A stretch of 64,000 nt of DNA, taken from contig JALGSV010000013.1 of the NCBI GenBank assembly GCA_029821755.1, positions 38,925-102,924 of the forward strand, read 5' to 3'. The notes beneath the pieces are model-generated. The model saw nothing but the letters and a program-made list of their open reading frames with translations, searched no databases and was not told the DNA's origin. This DNA comes from Candidatus Zipacnadum vermilionense (GTDB lineage: Bacteria > Armatimonadota > Zipacnadia > Zipacnadales > Zipacnadaceae). How positions within the stretch are numbered: the stretch's first letter is position 1; each line of letters starts with the position of its first letter. A program made the translations under genes and the position numbers. Below, in pieces: positions 53,650 through 61,281 of the stretch.

Positions 53650-55185
53650 ATGCCACGAGACATTCGCATATTCGACACAACCCTGCGCGACGGGGAACAG
53701 TCCCCCGGCGCCTCGCTCAGTGCTGAGCAGAAAATGACCATCGCCCACCAGCTCGCCGCGCTGAATGTGGACGTAATCGAGGCCGGCTTCCCCCACTCCT
53801 CCCCGGAGGACCTGGAGTCCGTCAGCCGCATCGCGCGGGAGGTCCGGGGGCCCATCGTCGCTGGGCTCGCGCGGACCATGGAGCCCGACATCGAGTCCTG
53901 CTGGAAAGCCGTGCAGTACGCGGAGAAGCCGCGCATCCACACCTTCATCGGGACCTCGAATATCCACATCGAGAAGAAGCTGCGTAAGACCAAGCCCGAG
54001 GTGCTGGCGATGGCAGTGCATGCGGTGCAGTTCGCCCGCGCGCGCTGCGAGGACGTGGAATTCTCCGCCGAGGACGCCCTGCGCACCGACCGCGACTTCC
54101 TGACCGAGATCGTCGCCGCCACCATCGAGGCGGGCGCGACCACCATCAACATCCCGGACACCGTGGGCTACACGATACCCTGGGAAATGGCCGATACGAT
54201 CGAGTATCTGATCGAGAATGCCCCCGGCTTCAAGGAAGTCTGGATCTCGGTCCACTGCCACAACGACCTGGGCCTCGCAGTGGCCAACTCCCTGGCCGCG
54301 GTGCAGGCCGGGGCGACGCAGGTGGAGTGTACCATCAACGGCCTGGGAGAGCGGGCGGGCAACGCCGCGCTGGAGGAAGTTGTGATGTCCATCCGCACGC
54401 GGCCGGACCTGTTCGACTGCCGCACTGGCATCAAGACCCAGGAGATCATCAAGACTTCCCGGATGGTGTCCTCCATGACAGGGTTCGTGGTGCAGCCGAA
54501 CAAGGCCGTGGTGGGGGCCAATGCCTTCGCCCACGAGGCGGGCATCCACCAACATGGGATGATCATGGACCGGCAGACCTACGAGATAATGCGACCCGAG
54601 GACGTCGGCCTGTCTGAGAGTCAGCTCACCCTGGGCCCGCGCAGCGGCCGGCACGGGCTGGCCTCGCGGCTGCGGGACCTGGGTTACGACGTGCCCGACG
54701 ACAAGATGCCGGAGATCTACGAACGCTTCCTGGCCGTGGCCGACTGCAAGAAGCAGGTCTACGATGAGGACCTGGCCATCATCATGAAGGAGGCCAGCGC
54801 GCAGATCGTGGAGACTTGGCACCTGGTGTCGATGACGGTCGTGGCCGGGGTGAGCACCAGCCCGGCGGCCATTGTCTGCCTGGAGAAGGAAGGCGAGAAG
54901 ATCACCGACTCGGCCATCGGCAACGGACCGGTGGACGCGGTGTTCGCAGCGATCCGGGAGATGACCGGCGTGGAACTGGTGCTCGACGACTACTCGGTGC
55001 GGAGCGTCAGCATCGGCGCCGACGCGCTGGGCGAAGCCACGGTGCGCGGCCATCGCAATGGCGAGGAGGCCATCGGCCGCGCAGCGAGCACCGACGTGGT
55101 GGAGGCCTCGGCGAAAGCCTACCTGAACGCCATCAACCGGCTCCAAATCAAGGAGCGGCGCAACGGCGGAGCGGTGGGGATGTGA
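53650..55185 (+). CDS. leuA: 2-isopropylmalate synthase
   Basis: LeuA condenses 2-oxoisovalerate with acetyl-CoA, the first leucine-specific step. 511 residues, typical of the bacterial group. The catalytic core reads IRIFDTTLRDGEQSPGASL, INIPDTVGYTIPWEM and VHCHNDLGLAVANSLAAV, with His-x-His as metal ligands (HEAGIHQHG) and GLGERAGNAALEE. The C-terminal LeuA dimer/allosteric domain (about 390-505) is present (VSTSPAAIVCLEKEG, VDAVFAAI) so leucine feedback is likely. Start ATG 53650 follows AAAGGAGA. Its control by the upstream leucine T-box through FkbM is inferred. Confidence 0.96.
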   Translation: MPRDIRIFDTTLRDGEQSPGASLSAEQKMTIAHQLAALNVDVIEAGFPHSSPEDLESVSRIAREVRGPIVAGLARTMEPDIESCWKAVQYAEKPRIHTFIGTSNIHIEKKLRKTKPEVLAMAVHAVQFARARCEDVEFSAEDALRTDRDFLTEIVAATIEAGATTINIPDTVGYTIPWEMADTIEYLIENAPGFKEVWISVHCHNDLGLAVANSLAAVQAGATQVECTINGLGERAGNAALEEVVMSIRTRPDLFDCRTGIKTQEIIKTSRMVSSMTGFVVQPNKAVVGANAFAHEAGIHQHGMIMDRQTYEIMRPEDVGLSESQLTLGPRSGRHGLASRLRDLGYDVPDDKMPEIYERFLAVADCKKQVYDEDLAIIMKEASAQIVETWHLVSMTVVAGVSTSPAAIVCLEKEGEKITDSAIGNGPVDAVFAAIREMTGVELVLDDYSVRSVSIGADALGEATVRGHRNGEEAIGRAASTDVVEASAKAYLNAINRLQIKERRNGGAVGM

Positions 55186-55197
55186 GGGGACGGGGAG

Positions 55198-55218
55198 GTG
55201 GAACGTGGAACGTGGGGG
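55198..55218 (+). repeat. Short 7-bp tandem repeat after leuA
   Basis: GTGGAAC, GTGGAAC, GTGGGGG. Same unit length and style as the carB-end array (GTCGCGA and GTGGGGA), 13 bases beyond the leuA stop. Confidence 0.6.
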
Positions 55219-55235
55219 AGCGGAAGGCGCGGATG

Positions 55236-55267
55236 AGCGGGGAGGGGCCGGAGGGCTCCTCCCCGCT
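55236..55267 (+). repeat. GC hairpin downstream of leuA
   Basis: AGCGGGGAGG (55236-55245) pairs perfectly with CCTCCCCGCT (55258-55267). The neighbouring GGATGAGCGGGGAGGGGCCG shares words with the palindrome at 7377. No T-run, so a terminator role is only possible. Confidence 0.5.
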
Positions 55268-55360
55268 TCTACGGTCGAGGGAGGCCGGACAGCCCACATC
55301 GGGCTGCAGACCGGTTCCACTGGCCTGTCGGGCGGCACTCAGTTTCGTTCCCGGACGGGA

Positions 55361-55924
55361 TCAAGGACTCAGATCCAGATCCGCCTCAATCTGCTCTATG
55401 TAGCATTCAAGGTTGCTGTGGATCTTGTCGAACACGCGAGGCAGCACTGCCTCGATATCCCTCAGCTTGGTCTCGGGACCAACTGTCACGCAATGGTAAT
55501 GGTACAGATGGTCCCCGATGATGCTCCGCTCCGCCTGCGACAGCGCGTCAAATGGATCACGAGCCAGACGGTCGTGAAAAGCCGACAGGTGGATGAAGGC
55601 ACAACCGAAATCGTAGACGCTACGGGTCCAACCGTGGAGGCTGCTTGCCAGTTCAACCATATCTCTGTCGGTGACCTTGCGTTTGCCGTTCCTCGCACGC
55701 CAGGGATTGCCGTTGACGCTGTCCTCGATTAGGCGTGCTCGATACTGCCGATCCGCCACGGACAGGAGGAAGATGCAGCGGACCATGGAGTCCAACTCTT
55801 GCCTCAGAATGGCGAACACCGGGCCCGTTAGGGCGTTCCTGTGCAGCAGCAGCAGCGCGTCTTGGTTCTCCCGCGACCGGCTCCTGACCTGTCTGCAGAA
55901 GACTTCGAGATTGGGGTCTGCCAT
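55361..55924 (-). CDS. Hypothetical protein
   Basis: 187 residues from ATG 55924, which follows ATGGAGGTCC with GGAGGT at a good distance; a longer reading to 55996 adds poorly conserved sequence. The protein is charged and helical: CRQVRSRSRENQDALLLLHR, LRQELDSMVRCIFLLSVADR, and HLYHYHCVTVGPETKLRDIE. The pattern RQELDS...CI, with an internal HGWTRSVYDFGCAFIHLSAF, resembles small bacterial helical proteins of unknown role encoded near leuA-type genes, but no family was recognised. It converges on leuA. Codon usage looks less GC-rich than its neighbours, so transfer is possible. Confidence 0.55.
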   Translation of the reverse strand: MADPNLEVFCRQVRSRSRENQDALLLLHRNALTGPVFAILRQELDSMVRCIFLLSVADRQYRARLIEDSVNGNPWRARNGKRKVTDRDMVELASSLHGWTRSVYDFGCAFIHLSAFHDRLARDPFDALSQAERSIIGDHLYHYHCVTVGPETKLRDIEAVLPRVFDKIHSNLECYIEQIEADLDLSP

Positions 55925-56049
55925 GCCGGTGGACCTCCATTTGCCGCGTGCCCACCGAATGTGATGATGCCCACTGAAGCGCGACCACAGCGACACCGCC
56001 CTCCAGTGTGGTGTCGCGGAGGGGACTCACCACCGCAGCGGGAAGTCGC

Positions 56050-56847
56050 CTACAGTCCGAACAGCCTCTCCGCCGTGCCGCCCATGATCATGCGGCGGTC
56101 CGTCTCGCTCATCTGGAGGGTATCCATTACCTGCTGGTAGTCGGCGTGGATGTCTTCCATCTCCTCAGGATCCACGTCAGTACCGAACAGTATCTTCTGG
56201 TACGGCGGTATCCCATACCCGACGTTCCCGTACCGCTCGTTGCGGCCCCACCAAAAGACCTCGCCGATAAACTCCGGGCCCTTCTTCTTCAGCGTACTGC
56301 CGGTCAGGTCGAAGTAGACGTTCTTGTGCAGGCGCGCCAGCTCGGCGGCCATGAAGTAGTCGGGGTTACCCAGGTGCGCGCCGATGATGTTCAGCTCGGG
56401 GCAGTGGCGGGCGATGCGGTCGAGCAGCACCGGCTGCATGCGCGCCGAGGAGACGTCCAGGGCCTGGTCCTCCTCGAAAGGCCAGACGATTCCCAGGTGA
56501 AACAGCGCCGGCATGCCTAGGACCTCGCAACGCTCGTAGGCGGGCAGGGCGATATCGTCATCATAGTTCACCAGCGGCCAGATGAACTTCATGCCGCGGC
56601 ATCCGGCGGCGTGGAGGTCATCCACCAGAGCGGGGGTGTCTACCCCCAGGCGGTAGAAGCCGTAGCCGATGAGCAAGTCCGGGTGCTGGCGGAGCGCCTC
56701 CACCAGTTGCTCGTTGGTGGCGAAGGGCGGGCCGGTCAAGGCGGTGACGCAAACGCGGTCAATCCCCAGTTCGCCGCAGACGGCGCGGAGCTTATCCACG
56801 TAGGGTTCCCAATCGTCGGCGAGATGATGGTGGGCGTCGATGATCAT
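56050..56847 (-). CDS. Amidohydrolase-family (PF04909-type) metal-dependent hydrolase
   Basis: 265 residues. The start MIIDAHHHLADDWEPYVD gives the first metal motif (HxH within DAHHHL), then CRGMKFIWPLVNYDDD, LGMPALFHLGIVWPFEED, the late HLGNPDYFMAAEL His, and ILFGTDVDPEEM with the last Asp. These fit the amidohydrolase-2 family, including 2-amino-3-carboxymuconate-6-semialdehyde decarboxylase relatives and many uncharacterised enzymes. Reaction unknown. ATG 56847 follows GGAGGCACC. On the other strand from murC, with shared spacer of about 200 bases. Confidence 0.85.
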   Translation of the reverse strand: MIIDAHHHLADDWEPYVDKLRAVCGELGIDRVCVTALTGPPFATNEQLVEALRQHPDLLIGYGFYRLGVDTPALVDDLHAAGCRGMKFIWPLVNYDDDIALPAYERCEVLGMPALFHLGIVWPFEEDQALDVSSARMQPVLLDRIARHCPELNIIGAHLGNPDYFMAAELARLHKNVYFDLTGSTLKKKGPEFIGEVFWWGRNERYGNVGYGIPPYQKILFGTDVDPEEMEDIHADYQQVMDTLQMSETDRRMIMGGTAERLFGL

Positions 56848-56985
56848 AGGGGTGCCTCCTAGGGGCTGGGATGGCGCCGATGGGCCAAATGCTGGCGGAC
56901 GCCGCGCGGTCGCGGGTCGCCCCCCAAGCGACTGCTCTGAAGATTCGGCCTGACCTCAGCAGTCTCCTCCCCTCTCCCCTATCAC

Positions 56986-57014
56986 TTGCCAAACCAGAGG
57001 GCTTAGCTTACAAT
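56986..57014 (+). promoter_or_regulatory. Promoter of murC
   Basis: TTGCCA (56986-56991), 17 bases, TACAAT (57009-57014). Transcription would begin near 57021; an AGAGGGA follows, but 16 bases before the ATG, so leader is short. Confidence 0.65.
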
Positions 57015-57047
57015 ACTTGAGTGAAAGAGGGAACTTCTACAGCAATC

Positions 57048-58430
57048 ATGGCCGACACGTCCACAGCTTTGCGCCGGTATCGGCACATCCACTTCATCGG
57101 CATCGGCGGCGTCTCGATGAGCGCCCTGGCCTCTACGCTCCGCGGCTGGGGGCTGCGCGTTAGCGGCTCCGACCGGACGGACTCCCCAGCACTGCAGCAC
57201 CTACGGGCCGAGGGCATCGACACCGCGTACCCCCAGGCCGCCGCCAACCTCGGCGACGCCGATCTAGTCGTATATACTACCGCCATTCGCGAGGAGAACC
57301 CGGAACTAGTCGCGGCCCGCGCCCAGGGGAAGGAGTTGTGGCACCGGTCCAAGATGCTGGCGGCGCTGTTAGACGACAAGCGGCGCATCGCTATCGCCGG
57401 TACGCATGGCAAGTCTTCGACCACCAGCATGGTGGCCACGGTCCTGGCCTACCTCGGCCAGGACCCGACGCTTTTTGTGGGGGGAATCTCAGGCAACTTC
57501 AACTCCAACTATCACCTGGGAGCCGGGCCCTACGCAGTATTCGAGGCCTGCGAGAGTGACGGCAGCTTCCTGGCTTACGGCGGCTGCTCCCAGGTCCTGA
57601 CCAGCGCCGAGGCGGATCACCTGGACAAGCACGGGACCTTCGAGAACCTGATCAACTCCTTCAAGCAGTTCGCGGCCAGCGCCGACCCGGAGGGGTTCGT
57701 GGCCTACGCCATCCACCCGCCGCTCATAGCGGAGATCGCCGCCTGCAGCCCGGCGCGGCGGGTGAGCTACGGGCTGGACCCGGCGGCGGACTACAGCGCG
57801 GCGGAGATCGAGCCGGAGGACGGCAGCGTGCGGTTCGTGCCGGTGATCCGGGGCCGGCGTCTGGCGCCGGCGCGGTTGCCGGTAATTGGCGACCACAACG
57901 TACGCAACGCCCTGGCGGCGCTGACGGTAGCCACTGAGCTGGGGCTGGACCCGCAGGCCGCGGCGGAGGCGCTGGCTACCTACCGCGGTGTAGAGCGTCG
58001 CTTCGAGCGACTGGGCGTGGTGGACGGATTCGAGGTGGTTGACGACTACGCGCATCATCCCACGGAGATCTGCGCGACGCTGGCCGCGGCGCGCAAGCAC
58101 TACAACCGGCGGCTGATCGCCATCTTCCAGCCGCACCTGTACAGCCGCACGCGGGACCTGCTGGACGACTTCGGGGCGGCCTTCGCCGACGCTGACGTGG
58201 TGGTCATCGCGGACATCTACGCGGCCCGAGAGCTGCTCACGGGCGACATCTCCAGCGCGGACCTGTACCGGCTGGTGTGCGAGCAGAACCTGGGCAAGCC
58301 GGTGGCGTACCTGCCGAGCTTCGAGGAGATCGTGCGCTTCGTGCGGGAGACGGCACGGCCGGGGGATATGGTCCTGACCATGGGGGCGGGGGATATCCGT
58401 AAGGTCGGGGAGATGTTGGTGGGGAGGTAG
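57048..58430 (+). CDS. murC: UDP-N-acetylmuramate--L-alanine ligase
   Basis: MurC adds L-Ala to UDP-MurNAc in peptidoglycan synthesis. From ATG 57048 the protein has about 460 residues, of normal length. The three Mur domains are clear: RYRHIHFIGIGGVSMSALAS (UDP), RIAIAGTHGKSSTTSMVATV (ATP loop), and VVDDYAHHPTEICATLAAAR (C-terminal catalytic His region). GTG 57021, at the predicted transcript start, is an alternative. Next come ftsQ and ftsA; murB, ddl and ftsZ, often found in this cluster, are not here. Confidence is very high. Confidence 0.96.
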   Translation: MADTSTALRRYRHIHFIGIGGVSMSALASTLRGWGLRVSGSDRTDSPALQHLRAEGIDTAYPQAAANLGDADLVVYTTAIREENPELVAARAQGKELWHRSKMLAALLDDKRRIAIAGTHGKSSTTSMVATVLAYLGQDPTLFVGGISGNFNSNYHLGAGPYAVFEACESDGSFLAYGGCSQVLTSAEADHLDKHGTFENLINSFKQFAASADPEGFVAYAIHPPLIAEIAACSPARRVSYGLDPAADYSAAEIEPEDGSVRFVPVIRGRRLAPARLPVIGDHNVRNALAALTVATELGLDPQAAAEALATYRGVERRFERLGVVDGFEVVDDYAHHPTEICATLAAARKHYNRRLIAIFQPHLYSRTRDLLDDFGAAFADADVVVIADIYAARELLTGDISSADLYRLVCEQNLGKPVAYLPSFEEIVRFVRETARPGDMVLTMGAGDIRKVGEMLVGR

Positions 58431-58692
58431 GGAGGGGACGGGCTTGTAGGGCGCGGGTGCAAGTCCACCGCCTCGTCGCTTTGGCCGCGCGGGGCAAAGC
58501 GGCGGACCACAGCGCCAGTCACCTCCGGGCGGCAGCGAAGTTGCCGACCCTACCGGCCCGCCAGCAGCCGGTATCCAGACGGGCCTCCCTCGCCGCAGGG
58601 CGGTGAACGGAGGGGAACGGCCACCGGCGCGGGGACGCGCCGGCGTCAGTTGCCTGAAGCTACCTTCGAAGCAGCCTACATCGCAGAACACG

Positions 58693-59457
58693 ATGGACAC
58701 CGAAGCGCAGCAAGAGGACCGGTATCGACGCCGACAGCGGGGCCAGCAGGGGTTCTGGCTGGTATTAGGGACCAGCCTGCTCTCATTCCTGGCCGGACTG
58801 GGGGCGTCGTCGCTGTTCTGGATCTCCGAGGTGCGGGTGGTGGCGCCGGACCCGGCGCTCGCCCAGGCGGTGGTCCGTGCGCTAAGCGTGCCGGCGCAGG
58901 CCAGTTCGCTGTTCTACCCCCTCTCTCGTCTCGAACGCCAGGCTATGACTCTGCCGCAGGTAGAGTCCGTCGAGGTCAGCCGGGAGTTGCCACATCATTT
59001 GGTGGTCGGCGTGACCCGGCGAGTACCGGTGGCGGCGGTGGTACATGAGCGGGGGTTGTTGCTGGTGGGAGCGGATGGGGTGATCACCAACCTCGTGCCG
59101 CCCGGAGAGAAAGCGCCGCACCTGCCGCAGTTTCTGAGCATTCCGGTGGACAATCCACAGCCGACAGGCGAGCTGAGTGCGGAGTGGGCGGTGCGGGTGG
59201 CACAGGTGGCGGAGGCGGCGGTGAGCGGGGGATTGGGCGGGGACGTGCGGGTGGACTGTTCCCGGAGCCTCGACTTGCGCCTGACGGCCGGGGGTGTGGA
59301 GGGATATTTGGGCGCTACGGACAATCTAGCCCGCAAGGTCAGTCTCTTCGCAGCGCTACGGACAGAGCTGCGCCGCCAGGGAGGGGACCCGGCGTACATT
59401 GACGTGCGGGTGATGGAGCGGCCGATCTGGATGCCCAAGGGCGGGAAGGGCGGATAG
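58693..59457 (+). CDS. ftsQ: Cell division protein FtsQ/DivIB-like (POTRA)
   Basis: 254 residues from ATG 58693. One membrane helix near residues 21-43 (GFWLVLGTSLLSFLAGLGAS) follows a basic N terminus (RYRRRQRGQQ). The POTRA domain begins with FWISEVRVVAPDPALAQAVV, and the beta domain with LPQVESVEVSRELPHHLVVG and VTRRVPVAAVVHERGLLLV. This is the FtsQ plan: cytoplasmic tail, one span, POTRA, beta. It recruits other divisome proteins. An earlier GTG at 58603 is possible but adds low-complexity sequence. Position between murC and ftsA supports the call. Confidence 0.88.
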   Translation: MDTEAQQEDRYRRRQRGQQGFWLVLGTSLLSFLAGLGASSLFWISEVRVVAPDPALAQAVVRALSVPAQASSLFYPLSRLERQAMTLPQVESVEVSRELPHHLVVGVTRRVPVAAVVHERGLLLVGADGVITNLVPPGEKAPHLPQFLSIPVDNPQPTGELSAEWAVRVAQVAEAAVSGGLGGDVRVDCSRSLDLRLTAGGVEGYLGATDNLARKVSLFAALRTELRRQGGDPAYIDVRVMERPIWMPKGGKGG

Positions 59458-59557
59458 GCGTGGAGGAGGCGCGGGGCCCGTATCCCGCGAAGTATCTATC
59501 CTCGCGTCTGCCGGCGGATATTGCGCGGTCGCAAGCGACGGCACAACACCCGTCCCT

Positions 59558-60874
59558 ATGAGGGTCAGCCTCACCCTTAGCCACGATCAGGTGAAGACTG
59601 TGCTCACTGAATCGTATGTCGCCGGCCTGGATGTCGGCACTACCCGAATTCGCACGGTGGTCGCCCAGCCCGATCCCCGGGGTGCGCTACGCATTCTGGG
59701 GCTGGGGGTGGTGCCGGCGGACGGGCTGGCGCGGGGGATCGTGGTGGATCGCGACAAGGCTACGGTAGCCATCAAGGAGTCTATCCACCGGGCGCAGGTG
59801 CGAGCGGGAGTAGAGATCGCCGGGGCCTACGTGGGAGTCTCGGGGGCGCATGTCGCCTGCCGCAACGTCACCGGCCGGGTGCACGTGCCCAGTGGCGAGG
59901 TGGGCCACGGCGACATCGAGAAGGTCATCCAGAGCGCCCGCGATTCGGTGCGCACCGGCCCCGAGCAGCAGATCATCCACACCCTAGTCCGCGACTTTGC
60001 GGTGGACGGGGAGCGGAGTATCGCTCGGCCGGAGGGTATGCGGGGCAGCCGGCTGGATGTGGAGGTCCACGTCATCACCGGGGTGGGCAGCATCATCGCC
60101 AACCTGGAGGAGAGCGTGATGGCAGCGGGGGTGCGGGTGCTCAAGCACGTGTTGGAGCCGGTGGCCACCGCGATGGCAGTGATCAGCGAGGCGGAGCGCG
60201 ACCTCGGCGTGATCCTGGCGGACATCGGCGGTGGGACCACGGATGTGGCAGTGTTCAGCGAGGGTGCCATCTGCCATACCGCCTCGCTGCCGGCGGCCGG
60301 CAACCACGTCACGCGGGACCTGGCGCAACTGCTGCGCATCGAGCCGCAGGACGCCGAGGCGGTCAAACGGCGCTACGGGGTGGCGCTGGCGGAGATGGTG
60401 GCGGCGGAGGAGACGGTCAAGGTGCGGGAGGTGGGGACCGAGCAGGAGATGCGCATTCCTCGGCGGCTACTCGGCGAGATCATTCAGCCCCGCATGGAGG
60501 AGATCTTCAACCTGGTCAAGGAGAACCTGATCCTAGCCGGGTTCTACGAGACCGTGGGCGGCGGCGTGGTGCTGTCCGGCGGCGGCGCGCAACTGGTGGG
60601 AGCGGCCCGACTGGCCTCGGCGACGTTGGACAATCTCCCTGTCCGGATCGGGGCGCCGCACCGACTCACCGGCCTGGAGGACAGCGTAGACAGCCCCAGC
60701 TACGCCACGGCGGTGGGCCTGGCGATGATGGCCGCACACGACGAGGCTTGGGCCATGCCGACCCGTCCCGCTACCGGCGCGGGGCCCTGGTGGGAATCGG
60801 CCAAGGCATGGTGGAAGCAGACGATACTCCCCGCGGTGCGGCGGCTTGCCGCACCCCAAGCCCCCCGGCGGTAG
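59558..60874 (+). CDS. ftsA: Cell division protein FtsA
   Basis: 438 residues. The actin-like core reads YVAGLDVGTTRIRTVVAQPD (phosphate 1), LGVILADIGGGTTDVAVF (phosphate 2) and GVVLSGGGAQLVGAARLA (adenosine). The final residues WWESAKAWWKQTILPAVRRL make an amphipathic helix that tethers FtsA to the membrane. It links FtsZ with the division complex. FtsZ does not follow directly, which is unusual; after FtsA comes a prepilin remnant and secreted protein genes. The start ATG 59558 has no clear ribosome site, and TTG/ATG choices nearby remain open. Confidence 0.93.
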   Translation: MRVSLTLSHDQVKTVLTESYVAGLDVGTTRIRTVVAQPDPRGALRILGLGVVPADGLARGIVVDRDKATVAIKESIHRAQVRAGVEIAGAYVGVSGAHVACRNVTGRVHVPSGEVGHGDIEKVIQSARDSVRTGPEQQIIHTLVRDFAVDGERSIARPEGMRGSRLDVEVHVITGVGSIIANLEESVMAAGVRVLKHVLEPVATAMAVISEAERDLGVILADIGGGTTDVAVFSEGAICHTASLPAAGNHVTRDLAQLLRIEPQDAEAVKRRYGVALAEMVAAEETVKVREVGTEQEMRIPRRLLGEIIQPRMEEIFNLVKENLILAGFYETVGGGVVLSGGGAQLVGAARLASATLDNLPVRIGAPHRLTGLEDSVDSPSYATAVGLAMMAAHDEAWAMPTRPATGAGPWWESAKAWWKQTILPAVRRLAAPQAPRR

Positions 60875-61031
60875 GAGCCACACCTCTCCCCCCCTCAGTC
60901 CCCCCACTACCGCGCCACGGCCTCTTTCCTCTTCTTTTCCTGGGGGTCTTGTAGGGACAACGCTCGTGCGTGGCGAATATGCCGATGGTAGCATCCAGAC
61001 TTGCTGCTGAACCCAGAGGGAGCCATCTGGA

Positions 61032-61193
61032 GTGAGAAGACGCAGCTTGGCCCTGATCGAGCTGCTGGTGGTGGTAGCCATCATCGCCATCCTGGCAGCC
61101 ATTCTGTTCCCCGTTGCTTGCTCGCGGCGGGTAAAGGCGCAGCAGAACGCTTCTTTGAGCGACATGAGGCATACGTTCGGCCCGGGAGCTTAG
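61032..61193 (+). pseudogene. Truncated type IV prepilin-like gene (53 residues)
   Basis: From GTG 61032 (GGAG upstream) the frame reads RRRSLALIELLVVVAIIAIL then AAILFPVACSRRVKAQQ and ends at TAG 61191. This is the N terminus of the DUF1559/prepilin family, whose full sequence is usually RRxFTLIELLVVIAIIAILA and FPVFARAREKARQ; the Glu at mature position 5 is kept while the Phe is Leu. All of the globular domain (over 150 residues) is missing. Palindromic CGGGAGCTTAGCTCCCG at 61183-61199 overlaps the stop. It follows ftsA by 157 bases. A decayed pilin, or a very short pseudopilin, is possible. Confidence 0.75.
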
Positions 61194-61281
61194 CTCCCGA
61201 GCCGTTAACCCGTACGGGGAGTTTCGCCCCGCGCGGCGAAGTTAGTTCTGGCACACCAGCAGTCACCCGGGAGGCCTACCC

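Noticed and set aside
55205..55732. Plus-strand frame after leuA
   Set aside because: It is antisense to the gene at 55361-55924, which has the better start and ribosome site, and starts in hairpin/repeat sequence.
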